Shown here in pieces: positions 25,406 to 33,189 of a stretch of DNA of 36,570 bases (position 1 is its first letter; every line of letters begins with the position of its first letter). The notes under the pieces were generated by a model. It was given only the letters and a program-made list of their open reading frames with translations. It searched no databases and was not told the DNA's origin. The DNA is from Crocinitomicaceae bacterium (lineage in GTDB: Bacteria > Bacteroidota > Bacteroidia > Flavobacteriales_D > Crocinitomicaceae): assembly GCA_029252405.1 (NCBI GenBank), contig JAQXBM010000038.1:1-36570 (forward strand), written 5' to 3'. The translations under genes and the position numbers were made by a program.

Positions 25406-25447
25406 ATCAGCAATGTAAAATCTATCTGAATATCGTATCTTCACACC

Positions 25448-26497
25448 ATGAAATATTTGATTCTATTTCTTATTTCCACTGCCGTTCTAATTTCCTGTAA
25501 AAAGAACGACCCAGTTACCACCATTGAACCAGGTGTTATTGAAAACCGCACATTCACCTCAACTGTATTGATTGACGGTCACGATTTCGACGGAACGATC
25601 ATTCGCAATTGCATTTTTGAGGACATCAATGGTGACGGGCTGCAAATTCGAGACGTAGATAACCTCTGCATCGAGGATTGTATTTTCAGAAACATTTCAG
25701 AAGACGGGATTCGCTTCAGAAACAGTGGATCATCCAACGGGGTCAAAATCGCGAATAGTCAATTTTACAATATCGGTCACAACGGAATTCTCGCTCCGGA
25801 AAACCACATCAACACACTCATTCAAGGGAATATCATGGACAATGTTGCCACGAATAACACTTCTAGTTTGGCAGGGGCACCGCATCATGGCATTTATTTC
25901 CAAGGAGAAAATGTGACGATTACCGAAAATGAAATCCACCGCATCGTTAATAATCAAGGGAACTGCGTGAGCATTCGTACCTATGGAACGATTTCAAGAA
26001 ACATCCTTTACGATGCCACGGATCACGGAATTAGCTATTTCTCAGATCATCCGGGCTACGGCGAAGAATTGCTGATTGAAAACAATTTTATCTACGATAA
26101 CGGCAAACGAGCTATCAATCTTGGCAGTAACGGTGATGTGAACAATCACATTGGAAGCGCAAATATTCGTTTCAATACTTTGCTCTCGGATGACCAGTCA
26201 ACCATTGGACTTCAAGATGACTTAACGGGCGTGACATTCGATTTGACAGCGAATATCTTAATCAGAACTGATGCAGGATCGCTCTATGTTTTCACTTCAC
26301 TTCCCTACACTGATGAACAAAACATGACGGGTTCAGATGACATGGGCTTCGCTGATTTCGTGAATCGGGATTTCCATTTATTTAGTATTTCTCCCGCTGC
26401 GAATGCGGCAGTTGCCGTAACGAACTTTCCTCTAATCGATATTGATGGCGACGAACGACAGGCATCTGGATTGGATGTTGGGGCGGATGAAATCTAA
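25448..26497 (+). CDS. Lipoprotein with right-handed parallel beta-helix
   Basis: This 349-residue lipoprotein has a signal ending VLISC with lipidated Cys17. From about residue 40 to 300 it has repeating short strands with N and I/V ladders (IIRNCIFEDI, CIEDCIFRNI, ITENEIHRI, LIENNFIYDN), the pattern of right-handed parallel beta-helix proteins of the pectate-lyase superfamily. The C-terminal DIDGDERQASGLDVGADE is the closing motif often found in such choice-of-anchor or polysaccharide-lyase-like proteins. A carbohydrate-binding or lyase role is possible, but I cannot identify catalytic residues. It stands 42 bp after the membrane protein gene, with a weak TATCTTCA element close to the ATG. 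Confidence 0.8.
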   Translation: MKYLILFLISTAVLISCKKNDPVTTIEPGVIENRTFTSTVLIDGHDFDGTIIRNCIFEDINGDGLQIRDVDNLCIEDCIFRNISEDGIRFRNSGSSNGVKIANSQFYNIGHNGILAPENHINTLIQGNIMDNVATNNTSSLAGAPHHGIYFQGENVTITENEIHRIVNNQGNCVSIRTYGTISRNILYDATDHGISYFSDHPGYGEELLIENNFIYDNGKRAINLGSNGDVNNHIGSANIRFNTLLSDDQSTIGLQDDLTGVTFDLTANILIRTDAGSLYVFTSLPYTDEQNMTGSDDMGFADFVNRDFHLFSISPAANAAVAVTNFPLIDIDGDERQASGLDVGADEI

Positions 26498-26541
26498 GAT
26501 CAAATCGTAACTTTTTGAAGTTCCTTCATTAACTTAATAGT

Positions 26542-27174
26542 ATGAAATACGTCATCATTCTATTCACTCTCTGTTTGAGTCAATTGCTCTTTGCACAAAA
26601 GGAGGATACACTGATGCAGTTCATTGACCAAACCGATATCTCCTCGCTCCATTCTAATAAAGAAAAACAGCTTTACTTCAAACGGATTTCAGACCTTCAT
26701 TTGGGGATCCAAAACCGTGAAATGGAAGTTACGACGGAATACGGGTTTGACAGTCAAGAGCGCGACAGCATTCTTGAGCTGCGGCAAACCATTAATCAAT
26801 TTTTGCTTGAGAAGATGCGTGAGTATTTGTCGATACATCCATATCCAGCTCGAAGCGATGGTGATACAATCAAAATCGAAGGGACCAACGAACGCTACAT
26901 TGCCTGGGACGGATTGGCCTGTAACACAATCATCAAGGTATTCATACATGCTCCCGATACGCCTGAGAATATTGACTTAAAAAAGCTGTACTTCCCTACT
27001 TTTTATCGAGCATATGAACAAAAATACATCTACTCAGGTCACCTTTGGAATTTGCTTCACGGGCTCTACCGACAAGTAAAAATGGAAGACTACATCAACT
27101 TAGAGCTGGCGGAAGATGAACAAATCGAGATCATGATAAACGAACTAGAGCTAAAAAGAAAAAGTTCGTACTAA
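26542..27174 (+). CDS. Hypothetical secreted protein
   Basis: This 210-residue protein has a signal peptide (MKYVIILFTLCLSQLLFAQ). The mature part is charged and largely helical, with a central IAWDGLACNTIIKVF segment and a highly charged lysine-rich end. No family is recognised. It is preceded by a TAACTTTT promoter-like element near 26509 and ends 6 nt from the stop of the convergent minus-strand lipoprotein, leaving no room for a separate terminator. Confidence 0.65.
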   Translation: MKYVIILFTLCLSQLLFAQKEDTLMQFIDQTDISSLHSNKEKQLYFKRISDLHLGIQNREMEVTTEYGFDSQERDSILELRQTINQFLLEKMREYLSIHPYPARSDGDTIKIEGTNERYIAWDGLACNTIIKVFIHAPDTPENIDLKKLYFPTFYRAYEQKYIYSGHLWNLLHGLYRQVKMEDYINLELAEDEQIEIMINELELKRKSSY

Positions 27175-27180
27175 TTGCGT

Positions 27181-27612
27181 TTACTTCTCGAATACGAAGT
27201 GATGGCTTCTACCGAGATCGTCCGTATACTGGAATTGCAAGTCCGTTCGAGTGAGCAATGTCATCCCGTTAGAAATTCGATCCTGATCAATCCCACCGAT
27301 GATTGGCGTGAGGTACAATCGACCTCCTTCTTCTTCTAAACTGTACTTTCCCGCTTCGTTTCTAGTTCCAGTGATTTGGGGAGATGTGTATTCAATCGCC
27401 ATGGTATAAGCACAAACCGTATCGTCGCAGTTTTCAAAGAACATGGTTCCCGAAGCAGCTGGATAATAGCTTAGTCCTTGTTGGTTCTTGAATTTATAGC
27501 TGATCAATTCCCAATTTCCTTCGATGCGTTTTTGCTGCTTTTCGTATTTATCGCACGCGGAGAAACTGAAGGCAATCAGGGCCAAAAGTGCTATGAGAAA
27601 TCTACTTGTCAA
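27181..27612 (-). CDS. Lipocalin-like lipoprotein with TTG start
   Basis: This 143-residue lipoprotein has a signal sequence ending SFSAC with lipidated Cys20. The mature part is a small lipocalin-like or META-like barrel (IEGNWELISYKF, KYSLEEEGGRLYLTP). The start is set by exclusion: a TGA lies four codons upstream in frame and there is no ATG before the signal peptide, so TTG at 27612 is the only reasonable start. It overlaps the end of the preceding DUF4230 gene by 11 nt, which suggests translational coupling. It is the last gene of the five-gene operon starting at 30374. A role in holding a hydrophobic ligand is only inferred from the fold. Confidence 0.72.
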   Translation of the reverse strand: MTSRFLIALLALIAFSFSACDKYEKQQKRIEGNWELISYKFKNQQGLSYYPAASGTMFFENCDDTVCAYTMAIEYTSPQITGTRNEAGKYSLEEEGGRLYLTPIIGGIDQDRISNGMTLLTRTDLQFQYTDDLGRSHHFVFEK

Positions 27613-28249
27613 AAGAAATGATCACTTTTTTGTCCGTAATTATCATTTGCTTCATCAAGCGGCGCATGTTCTTTTCTGTTTTGGAATTAAGGTCCAAATC
27701 CATGGCATTTTCCACCAGTTTTGCTTTCGCTTTCACCTCGAGTGTTTTCCGTTCGCGATCCGACCATTTCCCCTGCTCTTGGAACACTTCCGTCTTAGAT
27801 GGCGAAACCACTACATCCAAGACCTTGGGTTTCGGCAATTGGATGAAAATGCTGTCTTCTGTTTGACGCGTTGCGAAGTTCGATTCCGAAAGGTCGACCC
27901 CAAAGCGCACCTCACCCCGAACAATGAGTGTCAATCGACGTTTGATATTTGAGTTAAGGTACTTGTCGTACATCTGGCGCGAATCGAACCAACTCCATGT
28001 GGAATTTCCTTTATGTCGGATAACAGAATCCATCACCACTTCATCCTTGTAATTAACCGTACTGATCTCAGCAATCGATCGAATGGATTCAACGTGAATG
28101 GGTGTTTCATCAATCTTCAATCCCTCCTTTTCCGATGCCTTGAAGAAAAACAAATAGATGACATATCCCACTCCACCAATGATGAGCAAAACGACCAAGT
28201 TTTTCAGAAGTCTAACGAGATCAGTCATCCTTTGGTCCAGATTTTTCAT
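27602..28249 (-). CDS. DUF4230 protein with N-terminal membrane anchor
   Basis: This 215-residue protein has one hydrophobic helix (about residues 14-33, VVLLIIGGVGYVIYLFF), so most of it is expected in the periplasm. The remainder matches DUF4230: strand-rich with RLTLIVRGEVRFGVDLSE and FIQLPKPKVL, then a charged helix (ERKTLEVKAKAKLVENAM). I recall no known biochemical function for DUF4230. ATG at 28249 is preferred over a TTG at 28258; ATG at 28228, which coincides with the upstream stop, is also possible. The gene overlaps the previous DUF4230 gene by up to 29 nt and the next gene by 11 nt, so it lies firmly inside an operon. Confidence 0.8.
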   Translation of the reverse strand: MKNLDQRMTDLVRLLKNLVVLLIIGGVGYVIYLFFFKASEKEGLKIDETPIHVESIRSIAEISTVNYKDEVVMDSVIRHKGNSTWSWFDSRQMYDKYLNSNIKRRLTLIVRGEVRFGVDLSESNFATRQTEDSIFIQLPKPKVLDVVVSPSKTEVFQEQGKWSDRERKTLEVKAKAKLVENAMDLDLNSKTEKNMRRLMKQMIITDKKVIISFDK

Positions 28250-28793
28250 GTTTAACAATCACCTCTTCGAAGCCCATTTGCTCGTAAAAATCCTCCAAGA
28301 ACATCGCTGCGTTCGTTTCAGCATCTTTGAGAATATTCGTGTCGTTCATGTCGCGTCGAATGGATTTTTCAGCTTGACGCATGTACTTGTATTTTTCACT
28401 TTGAGAGAAACTCTGACGCAACCCACTTACGCTTTCCATTTCTGTGTGCGTTAGTTTGGGATCCATGGTAAAAGAGGTGTACTCTGCTGGTGGAAGTACA
28501 ATTGTGATGGTGTTCCCTTTCACTGTGATATCGCCTTCTTTGATCTTTTTTAAGTCGACCCCGGCTTTGATTTTCGCCTTGCAGCTCATCAAGATTTTAC
28601 GATCTCCTAACGCGTACCACTCTCCTTCATCCGTCAGTTTGATGATTTTACCAATTGTGTACTCGGATGTTGAAAGCAAACCGATGTCCTTTACTTCGTA
28701 AACATCTGCTTTGGGTGGCTCTTTTGTTTTCTCCCCGCAAGAAGAAAAAAGGGCTGAAATGAACAAAAAGATAAAAACTGAGTATCTCATCAT
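28221..28793 (-). CDS. DUF4230 lipoprotein
   Basis: This 190-residue lipoprotein is a paralogue of the following gene. Its signal ends LFSSC with lipidated Cys19. The DUF4230 part has the same plan: AKIKAGVDLKKI and ITIVLPPAEY strands, then a charged helix (YMRQAEKSIRRDM) and a final FYEQMGFEEVIVKH strand. The ATG at 28793 (or the adjacent one at 28790) begins the signal peptide. A TTG at 28808 would overlap the amidohydrolase gene and is rejected. The gene starts 8 nt after the amidohydrolase stop. Having one lipid-anchored and one helix-anchored copy side by side suggests a pair acting together in the envelope. Confidence 0.8.
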   Translation of the reverse strand: MMRYSVFIFLFISALFSSCGEKTKEPPKADVYEVKDIGLLSTSEYTIGKIIKLTDEGEWYALGDRKILMSCKAKIKAGVDLKKIKEGDITVKGNTITIVLPPAEYTSFTMDPKLTHTEMESVSGLRQSFSQSEKYKYMRQAEKSIRRDMNDTNILKDAETNAAMFLEDFYEQMGFEEVIVKHEKSGPKDD

Positions 28794-28801
28794 TCTCCAA
28801 A

Positions 28802-29992
28802 TTAACAAAATGGAGCTAACGCCATCATTTGCATCCCAAATTTTAACGATTTTTGGTCAATATCGAATCGTGGGTGGTGAACTCCGTGTACAATTCCTTC
28901 CGCCTCATTTCGAACGCCCAATCTGAAAAAGCACACAGGTACCTCCTGTGAATAGTACGAGAAATCTTCAGCTGTTAGGCGAATCGGCAATTCCTGCACG
29001 TTTTCTTCACCGAGAAATTCTTTGGAAATTGTGCGCATTCGTTGAGTCGTTTCAGCATCGTTTTCCAAATAAGGATAGCCTTTGCTGATGTTCACTTCTG
29101 CACGACCTCCGTTTGCTTTAGCAATATCTTCTGCTGTTTGTTGAATTAACTCCAATGCTTGCGCTCTCCATTCTTCATTCATCGTTCGGAACGTTCCTTT
29201 TAAATGAGCTTTAGAAGGAATTACATTGGTTGCTCCAAGCGCCTCGAAGTGACCAAATGATAGCACACACGGTACTTTTGGATCACATTTACGACTCACG
29301 ACTTGTTGTAATGTTTGCAAGATGTTCGCTCCGATCATTATTGGATCAATACAGCGGTGCGGTGTCGCTCCGTGCCCTCCTTTTCCATGAATGGTGATGT
29401 AAACCTCATCGCAAGAAGCCATGTAAATTCCTTCTTTGAAACCGACATTCCCTGTTTCCATATCTGGAAAAACGTGTAGGGCAGCCATTCGTTCCACCGT
29501 CGGGTTTTGAAGCGCTCCATCGCGAATCATGAGTGTTGCTCCACCTGGGTTTTTCTCTTCTCCAGGTTGGAAAATCAACTTAACAGGTTGAGGCAATTCT
29601 TCTTTTAGTTCGTTCAGAATCTCCGCTGCGCCAAGCAAAACGGAGGTATGCACATCGTGACCGCATGCGTGCATGATCCCATCCTTTTTCGACTTGTACG
29701 GAACCTCATTTTCCTCTTGAATCGGCAGGGCATCCAAATCTGCTCTCAAGCCAAAACAAGGCGTTGATTCCGAATGTTTGGAGCCACGAATCATTGCAAC
29801 AATACCAGTGTCTCCAACTCCTGCAGTATGCTCAATTCCAATCTTAGTGAGAGCATCTGAAACATATTTCATCGTTTCATGTTCCTGATAGGATAGCTCT
29901 GGATTGGCGTGAATGTGCTCACGGTATCCACGAACTTTATCAAAGATTTCTGTGGATTTCTCACGAATGAATGCTTGGATATCAGGAGTCAT
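28802..29992 (-). CDS. M20D-family N-acyl-amino acid amidohydrolase
   Basis: This 396-residue metallohydrolase belongs to the M20D amidohydrolases (hippurate hydrolase and N-acyl-L-amino-acid hydrolase group). Metal-binding positions are visible at Cys110 and His112 (HACGHDVHTS), Glu145-Glu146 (FQPGEEKNPGG), His173 and the C-terminal His of VHGVHHPRFD. The dimerisation region contains GKGGHGATPHR. The reaction is hydrolysis of an N-acyl or N-aryl amide on an amino acid; the acyl group cannot be told from sequence. No signal peptide is present, so it is cytoplasmic. The ATG at 29992 overlaps the transporter gene by 11 nt, and DUF4230 follows after 8 nt. A transporter-linked deacylation pathway is possible but unproven. 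Confidence 0.9.
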   Translation of the reverse strand: MTPDIQAFIREKSTEIFDKVRGYREHIHANPELSYQEHETMKYVSDALTKIGIEHTAGVGDTGIVAMIRGSKHSESTPCFGLRADLDALPIQEENEVPYKSKKDGIMHACGHDVHTSVLLGAAEILNELKEELPQPVKLIFQPGEEKNPGGATLMIRDGALQNPTVERMAALHVFPDMETGNVGFKEGIYMASCDEVYITIHGKGGHGATPHRCIDPIMIGANILQTLQQVVSRKCDPKVPCVLSFGHFEALGATNVIPSKAHLKGTFRTMNEEWRAQALELIQQTAEDIAKANGGRAEVNISKGYPYLENDAETTQRMRTISKEFLGEENVQELPIRLTAEDFSYYSQEVPVCFFRLGVRNEAEGIVHGVHHPRFDIDQKSLKFGMQMMALAPFC

Positions 29993-30374
29993 TGGCTAAT
30001 GTATTAATTCCAGAAGTGATCATTTTAAAGGAGACAATTGCCATAATTACTCCAAATATTATTCTAACGATGGATGGGTTCACCTTAAGTGCGAATTTAG
30101 AACCGAAATAGCCGCCAACAACGAATGCGAGCGAAACAATGATTCCAAATTTCCAGTTAATTTGATCTGATTTGTAATAGTTGTGCACCGCCAAAATTCC
30201 CACGGGCAACAACAAAATGAATAGACTCGTTCCTTGCGCTTGCAATTGGGTCATTCCAAGTACGTAGATTAGTGCAGGAACAATGATAATTCCACCTCCT
30301 ACTCCAACAAATCCACTCAAGACTCCCGCGAGAATCCCGATTGCGATGAGAATAAGAAGTGTTTGAGTGTCCAT
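29982..30374 (-). CDS. Half-size TSUP (TauE/SafE) membrane transporter
   Basis: This 130-residue protein has four hydrophobic helices and the TSUP family repeat signature GVLSGFVGVGGGIIIVPAL near the N-terminus, with TQLQAQGTSLF in the second helix region. Full-size TauE/SafE proteins are about 250 residues with two such repeats; this is one repeat, so it probably functions as a homodimer. The family exports or imports sulfite, sulfonates and related anions. It is the first gene of the operon that continues through the M20 amidohydrolase to two DUF4230 proteins and the lipocalin-like lipoprotein. Confidence 0.85.
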   Translation of the reverse strand: MDTQTLLILIAIGILAGVLSGFVGVGGGIIIVPALIYVLGMTQLQAQGTSLFILLLPVGILAVHNYYKSDQINWKFGIIVSLAFVVGGYFGSKFALKVNPSIVRIIFGVIMAIVSFKMITSGINTLANDS

Positions 30375-30443
30375 CGTTTTTTTGTTAAAAGTAGTGATTT
30401 CTGTGCTTATTAAGTTGTTTCATTTTGAGGTGTTGATTTCGGA

Positions 30444-30514
30444 CTTCGACTCCGCTCAGCCCTCGGTTTTTTCCGTGCGTCGAAGGTTTAGTCGGACATT
30501 GAGCGGAGTCGAGA
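30444..30514. repeat. REP-like inverted repeat
   Basis: TCGACTCCGCTCA (30446-30458) and TGAGCGGAGTCGA (30500-30512) form a perfect 13-bp inverted repeat around 41 nt. The left arm, extended as CTTCGACTCCGCTCAGCCCTC, is nearly the same as the unit at 2283-2302. It lies in the 163-bp gap between the TSUP and LuxE-like genes (both minus strand). Besides being a dispersed repeat it could fold in RNA and attenuate or end the LuxE-like transcript. Confidence 0.7.
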
Positions 30515-30537
30515 TGGGAGCCGAACCCTGCAGTCCA

Positions 30538-31521
30538 TCATTCCACCAATAAATTACATCCGCGCACATCAGAATGATCGAAACGACCCATTATTTCAAA
30601 TCCTGCATCACTGATTCTACCTAAATCTTGCGTCGCAATGAAGGAACAGCTGTAAAGATTGGCCAAGTCAATGATGTTTACTCCCCCCGTTTTTCCATTG
30701 GCGATATAATTGAAAGGGTCGTTCGTCTCTCGAATGCTGATTTTCATCCAAGGGCAGGTTTCGAAAATTCCGTTCTCGTTACTGTAGGCTTGAGACAAGA
30801 GTTCCGTCATTCCGTATTCTGAAGAGATGTTTTGACAATTCAATCCTTCTTTGAGCAAGGTGTGGAGTTCCTGTTTTGTCAATTCCTTTCGTCGTCCTTT
30901 CATTCCACCTGTCTCAATGATTGTGGCTTCGCTTAACTTGGGATTCAATTCGCATAGATCCAACAATGAGTAGGCGACTCCAAAAATCACGACCTTCTTT
31001 CCTTCTGATAATGCTTTTTTGTAGTGCACTTCAACATCTGACAAATCATTCAAGAGAAATTGAGAGCTTGCATTGTTGCTCAGTTTGATCAAATCATCGA
31101 CCATGTAGACCAAACTCGAATCGCCTTGATCCAAATAATTCGGAAGCAGCGCTAACACAACTTGTTCTTCAATCTCACCAATAAATTGAGCGTAAATTGA
31201 TCGAAAAGCGCTTTTGTATAATTGAGCATTGTAAACGAAATGCTGAGAACGTTCTCCACCAGTCCCACTGCTTTTAAAAACCACTTCCTCTTCTTTACCT
31301 CCGGCAATAATGCGATGACTTTTGAAAAAAGAGATGGGTAAAAAAGGTATTTCCGAACTCGATTTTGGTTCTTTCCAATTCAGTTGTTGAACGTATTCTC
31401 GGTAAACTGCGCAGTGCTCCACTTGATATCGATAAACATCAAGCGCTACCCGTTCAAAATCAGCTTCTTTTTGAATGGAGAAGATACGTTGTTCCAATTG
31501 GTTCATTCCTTGAGGAGCCAT
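30538..31521 (-). CDS. LuxE-like acyl-protein synthetase
   Basis: This 327-residue protein resembles the LuxE/acyl-protein synthetase branch of the adenylate-forming superfamily. Motifs are FKSSGTGGERSQHFV (SSGTGG at 84-89, the phosphate-binding loop) and SEYGMTELLSQAY (Tyr236-Glu240), equivalent to the adenylation core. LuxE activates fatty acids as acyl-AMP and passes the acyl group to a Cys; whether this protein does the same is inference. It has no signal peptide. The ATG at 31521 follows mlaF by 14 nt; an ATG at 31506 is an alternative. Co-transcription with mlaE and mlaF suggests a role in envelope lipids. A surface-polymer acylation role, as for similar proteins in polysaccharide clusters, is also possible. 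Confidence 0.75.
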   Translation of the reverse strand: MAPQGMNQLEQRIFSIQKEADFERVALDVYRYQVEHCAVYREYVQQLNWKEPKSSSEIPFLPISFFKSHRIIAGGKEEEVVFKSSGTGGERSQHFVYNAQLYKSAFRSIYAQFIGEIEEQVVLALLPNYLDQGDSSLVYMVDDLIKLSNNASSQFLLNDLSDVEVHYKKALSEGKKVVIFGVAYSLLDLCELNPKLSEATIIETGGMKGRRKELTKQELHTLLKEGLNCQNISSEYGMTELLSQAYSNENGIFETCPWMKISIRETNDPFNYIANGKTGGVNIIDLANLYSCSFIATQDLGRISDAGFEIMGRFDHSDVRGCNLLVE

Positions 31522-31535
31522 CGGATTGGGATATA

Positions 31536-32306
31536 TTATTTGCGTTTTTCCTGCATCGACGAGCGAATCTCCTTCATGAAGTCTGATGCATAAACGAAAT
31601 CAATGATTTCTTGATTGTCTGTTGTAATAATCGATTTTCGATCTCCTGACCACCAATTTCGGCCGTCGTGGATGAACATGATGTTGTCACCAACTTCGAT
31701 TACCGAGTTCATATCGTGGGTAATTACCACCGTAGTGATATCGTATTCGTAGGTAATCTCGCGAATCAAGTTATCGATTACAATGGCCGTTTTTGGATCC
31801 AGTCCAGAGTTTGGCTCATCACAGAACAAATACTTTGGATTCATCGCAATTGCACGTGCGATCGCAATACGTTTCTGCATCCCTCCTGAACACTCGGCAG
31901 GAAACAAACCGTTTCGTCCTTCAAGGTTCACGCGATCCAAACAGAAGTTAACACGATCCAATTTTTCCTTTTTCGACATTTTGGTAAACATCGTCAGTGG
32001 GAACATGATATTTTGCTCAACCGTCATTGAATCGAATAAGGCTGAACCTTGGAAAAGCATCCCGATTTCTTGTCGAATCAACATGCGATCCTTACGGTTC
32101 ATCTCCGTAAAGTTCTTTCCGCCATAGAGAATTTGACCTCCTTCATCTGGTTCGTGCAAGCCAACGATACATTTCGTGAGAACAGATTTTCCCTGACCGG
32201 ATTGCCCAATCACCATGTTCACCTTCCCCTTCTCGAATACCGTATTGATACCATGAAGAATTTGCTTGTCGGCAAAGGACTTATCTAGATTCTTCACCTC
32301 TATCAT
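31536..32306 (-). CDS. mlaF: MlaF-like ABC transporter ATP-binding protein
   Basis: This 256-residue ATPase belongs to the MlaF group, which drives phospholipid transport between the outer and inner membranes with the MlaE permease. Walker A is GQSGQGKS (34-41), the signature is CSGGM (139-143) followed by QKRIAIARA, and Walker B is YLFCDE (about 159-164) with SGLDP and the switch His in ITHDM. It overlaps mlaE by four nt (ATGA arrangement at 32303-32306), typical of coupled translation. No substrate-binding MlaD is adjacent, in contrast to the usual proteobacterial order. Confidence 0.92.
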   Translation of the reverse strand: MIEVKNLDKSFADKQILHGINTVFEKGKVNMVIGQSGQGKSVLTKCIVGLHEPDEGGQILYGGKNFTEMNRKDRMLIRQEIGMLFQGSALFDSMTVEQNIMFPLTMFTKMSKKEKLDRVNFCLDRVNLEGRNGLFPAECSGGMQKRIAIARAIAMNPKYLFCDEPNSGLDPKTAIVIDNLIREITYEYDITTVVITHDMNSVIEVGDNIMFIHDGRNWWSGDRKSIITTDNQEIIDFVYASDFMKEIRSSMQEKRK

Positions 32307-33103
32307 AACAAGAACATTTGTGTTAAGAGGAAGTTAGCGATCAGAATAGCGATACTCGCGGTAACAACGGCTTTTGTTGCTGATTTACCTACGTCGAGTG
32401 CACCACCTTTTGTGTAATATCCATAGAAAGATGATATCGATACGATCAAGAAGGCAAACACAACGGTTTTACTCAAGGCGTAAACGATATTTCCGGGTAT
32501 GAAGAAGGAACGAATTCCGACTACATACGTTTCTGTTGAAGCAAGTTCCGAAAGTACCAAAGACAGCCATCCTCCCATTAGGGATAATCCCATGGAGAAA
32601 ATGATCAATATTGGGAAGAACAATACCGCTCCCAAAATCTTAGGAAGTACTAGAAATGTCAAGCTATTTACACCCATAACCTCGAGGGCATCAATTTGCT
32701 CCGTGGTTTTCATGGTTCCAATTTCAGAGGCTACGTTAGATCCAACTTTTCCTGCCAAAATGAGGGAAATCATTGTAGGCGAGAATTCAAGAATGGTACT
32801 GGAACGTGTGATATACCCAATGGTATATTCGGGAAGCCAAGGTGAAGTCATATTCGCTGCGGTCTGCAAGGCGATTACACCTCCCATGAACATGGACATC
32901 AGTGCGACAATTGGAATGGAATTAATTCCGATGAAGTGAATTTCGTGAAACAAACGCTCGCGGAAGACCCCCCATTTCTCTGGACGTGAAAACACGATCC
33001 AAAGCATCATCATGTACTTTCCAATATTTCTAAGGGCTTTAATCACTGCCACTAAATTAACGGTATTTTTTACGATGACAAGTGGATCGTTCTGAATTCG
33101 CAT
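32303..33103 (-). CDS. mlaE: MlaE-like ABC transporter permease
   Basis: This 266-residue inner-membrane permease has five or six hydrophobic segments and the MlaE signatures VALMSMFMGGVIALQTA, LAGKVGSNVASEIGTMK and EQIDALEVMGV. The last of these forms the coupling helix contacting the ATPase. MlaE moves phospholipids through the inner membrane for outer-membrane lipid asymmetry. The ATG at 33103 is used. It is the first gene of an mlaE-mlaF-LuxE-like group, and upstream lies the long non-coding region 33104-33474. Confidence 0.92.
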   Translation of the reverse strand: MRIQNDPLVIVKNTVNLVAVIKALRNIGKYMMMLWIVFSRPEKWGVFRERLFHEIHFIGINSIPIVALMSMFMGGVIALQTAANMTSPWLPEYTIGYITRSSTILEFSPTMISLILAGKVGSNVASEIGTMKTTEQIDALEVMGVNSLTFLVLPKILGAVLFFPILIIFSMGLSLMGGWLSLVLSELASTETYVVGIRSFFIPGNIVYALSKTVVFAFLIVSISSFYGYYTKGGALDVGKSATKAVVTASIAILIANFLLTQMFLL

Positions 33104-33189
33104 CAGATTGCGTCTTTATGTTCATCTTTTGTTTGATTGATGGGGGTGGAGATGAAATTATTATTGACGTCTGGAGCATAGTTTTGATT

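Noticed and set aside
27524-27952. 142-codon open frame on the plus strand
   Set aside because: Antisense to the DUF4230 and lipocalin-like genes, with improbable composition rich in Phe, His and Cys.
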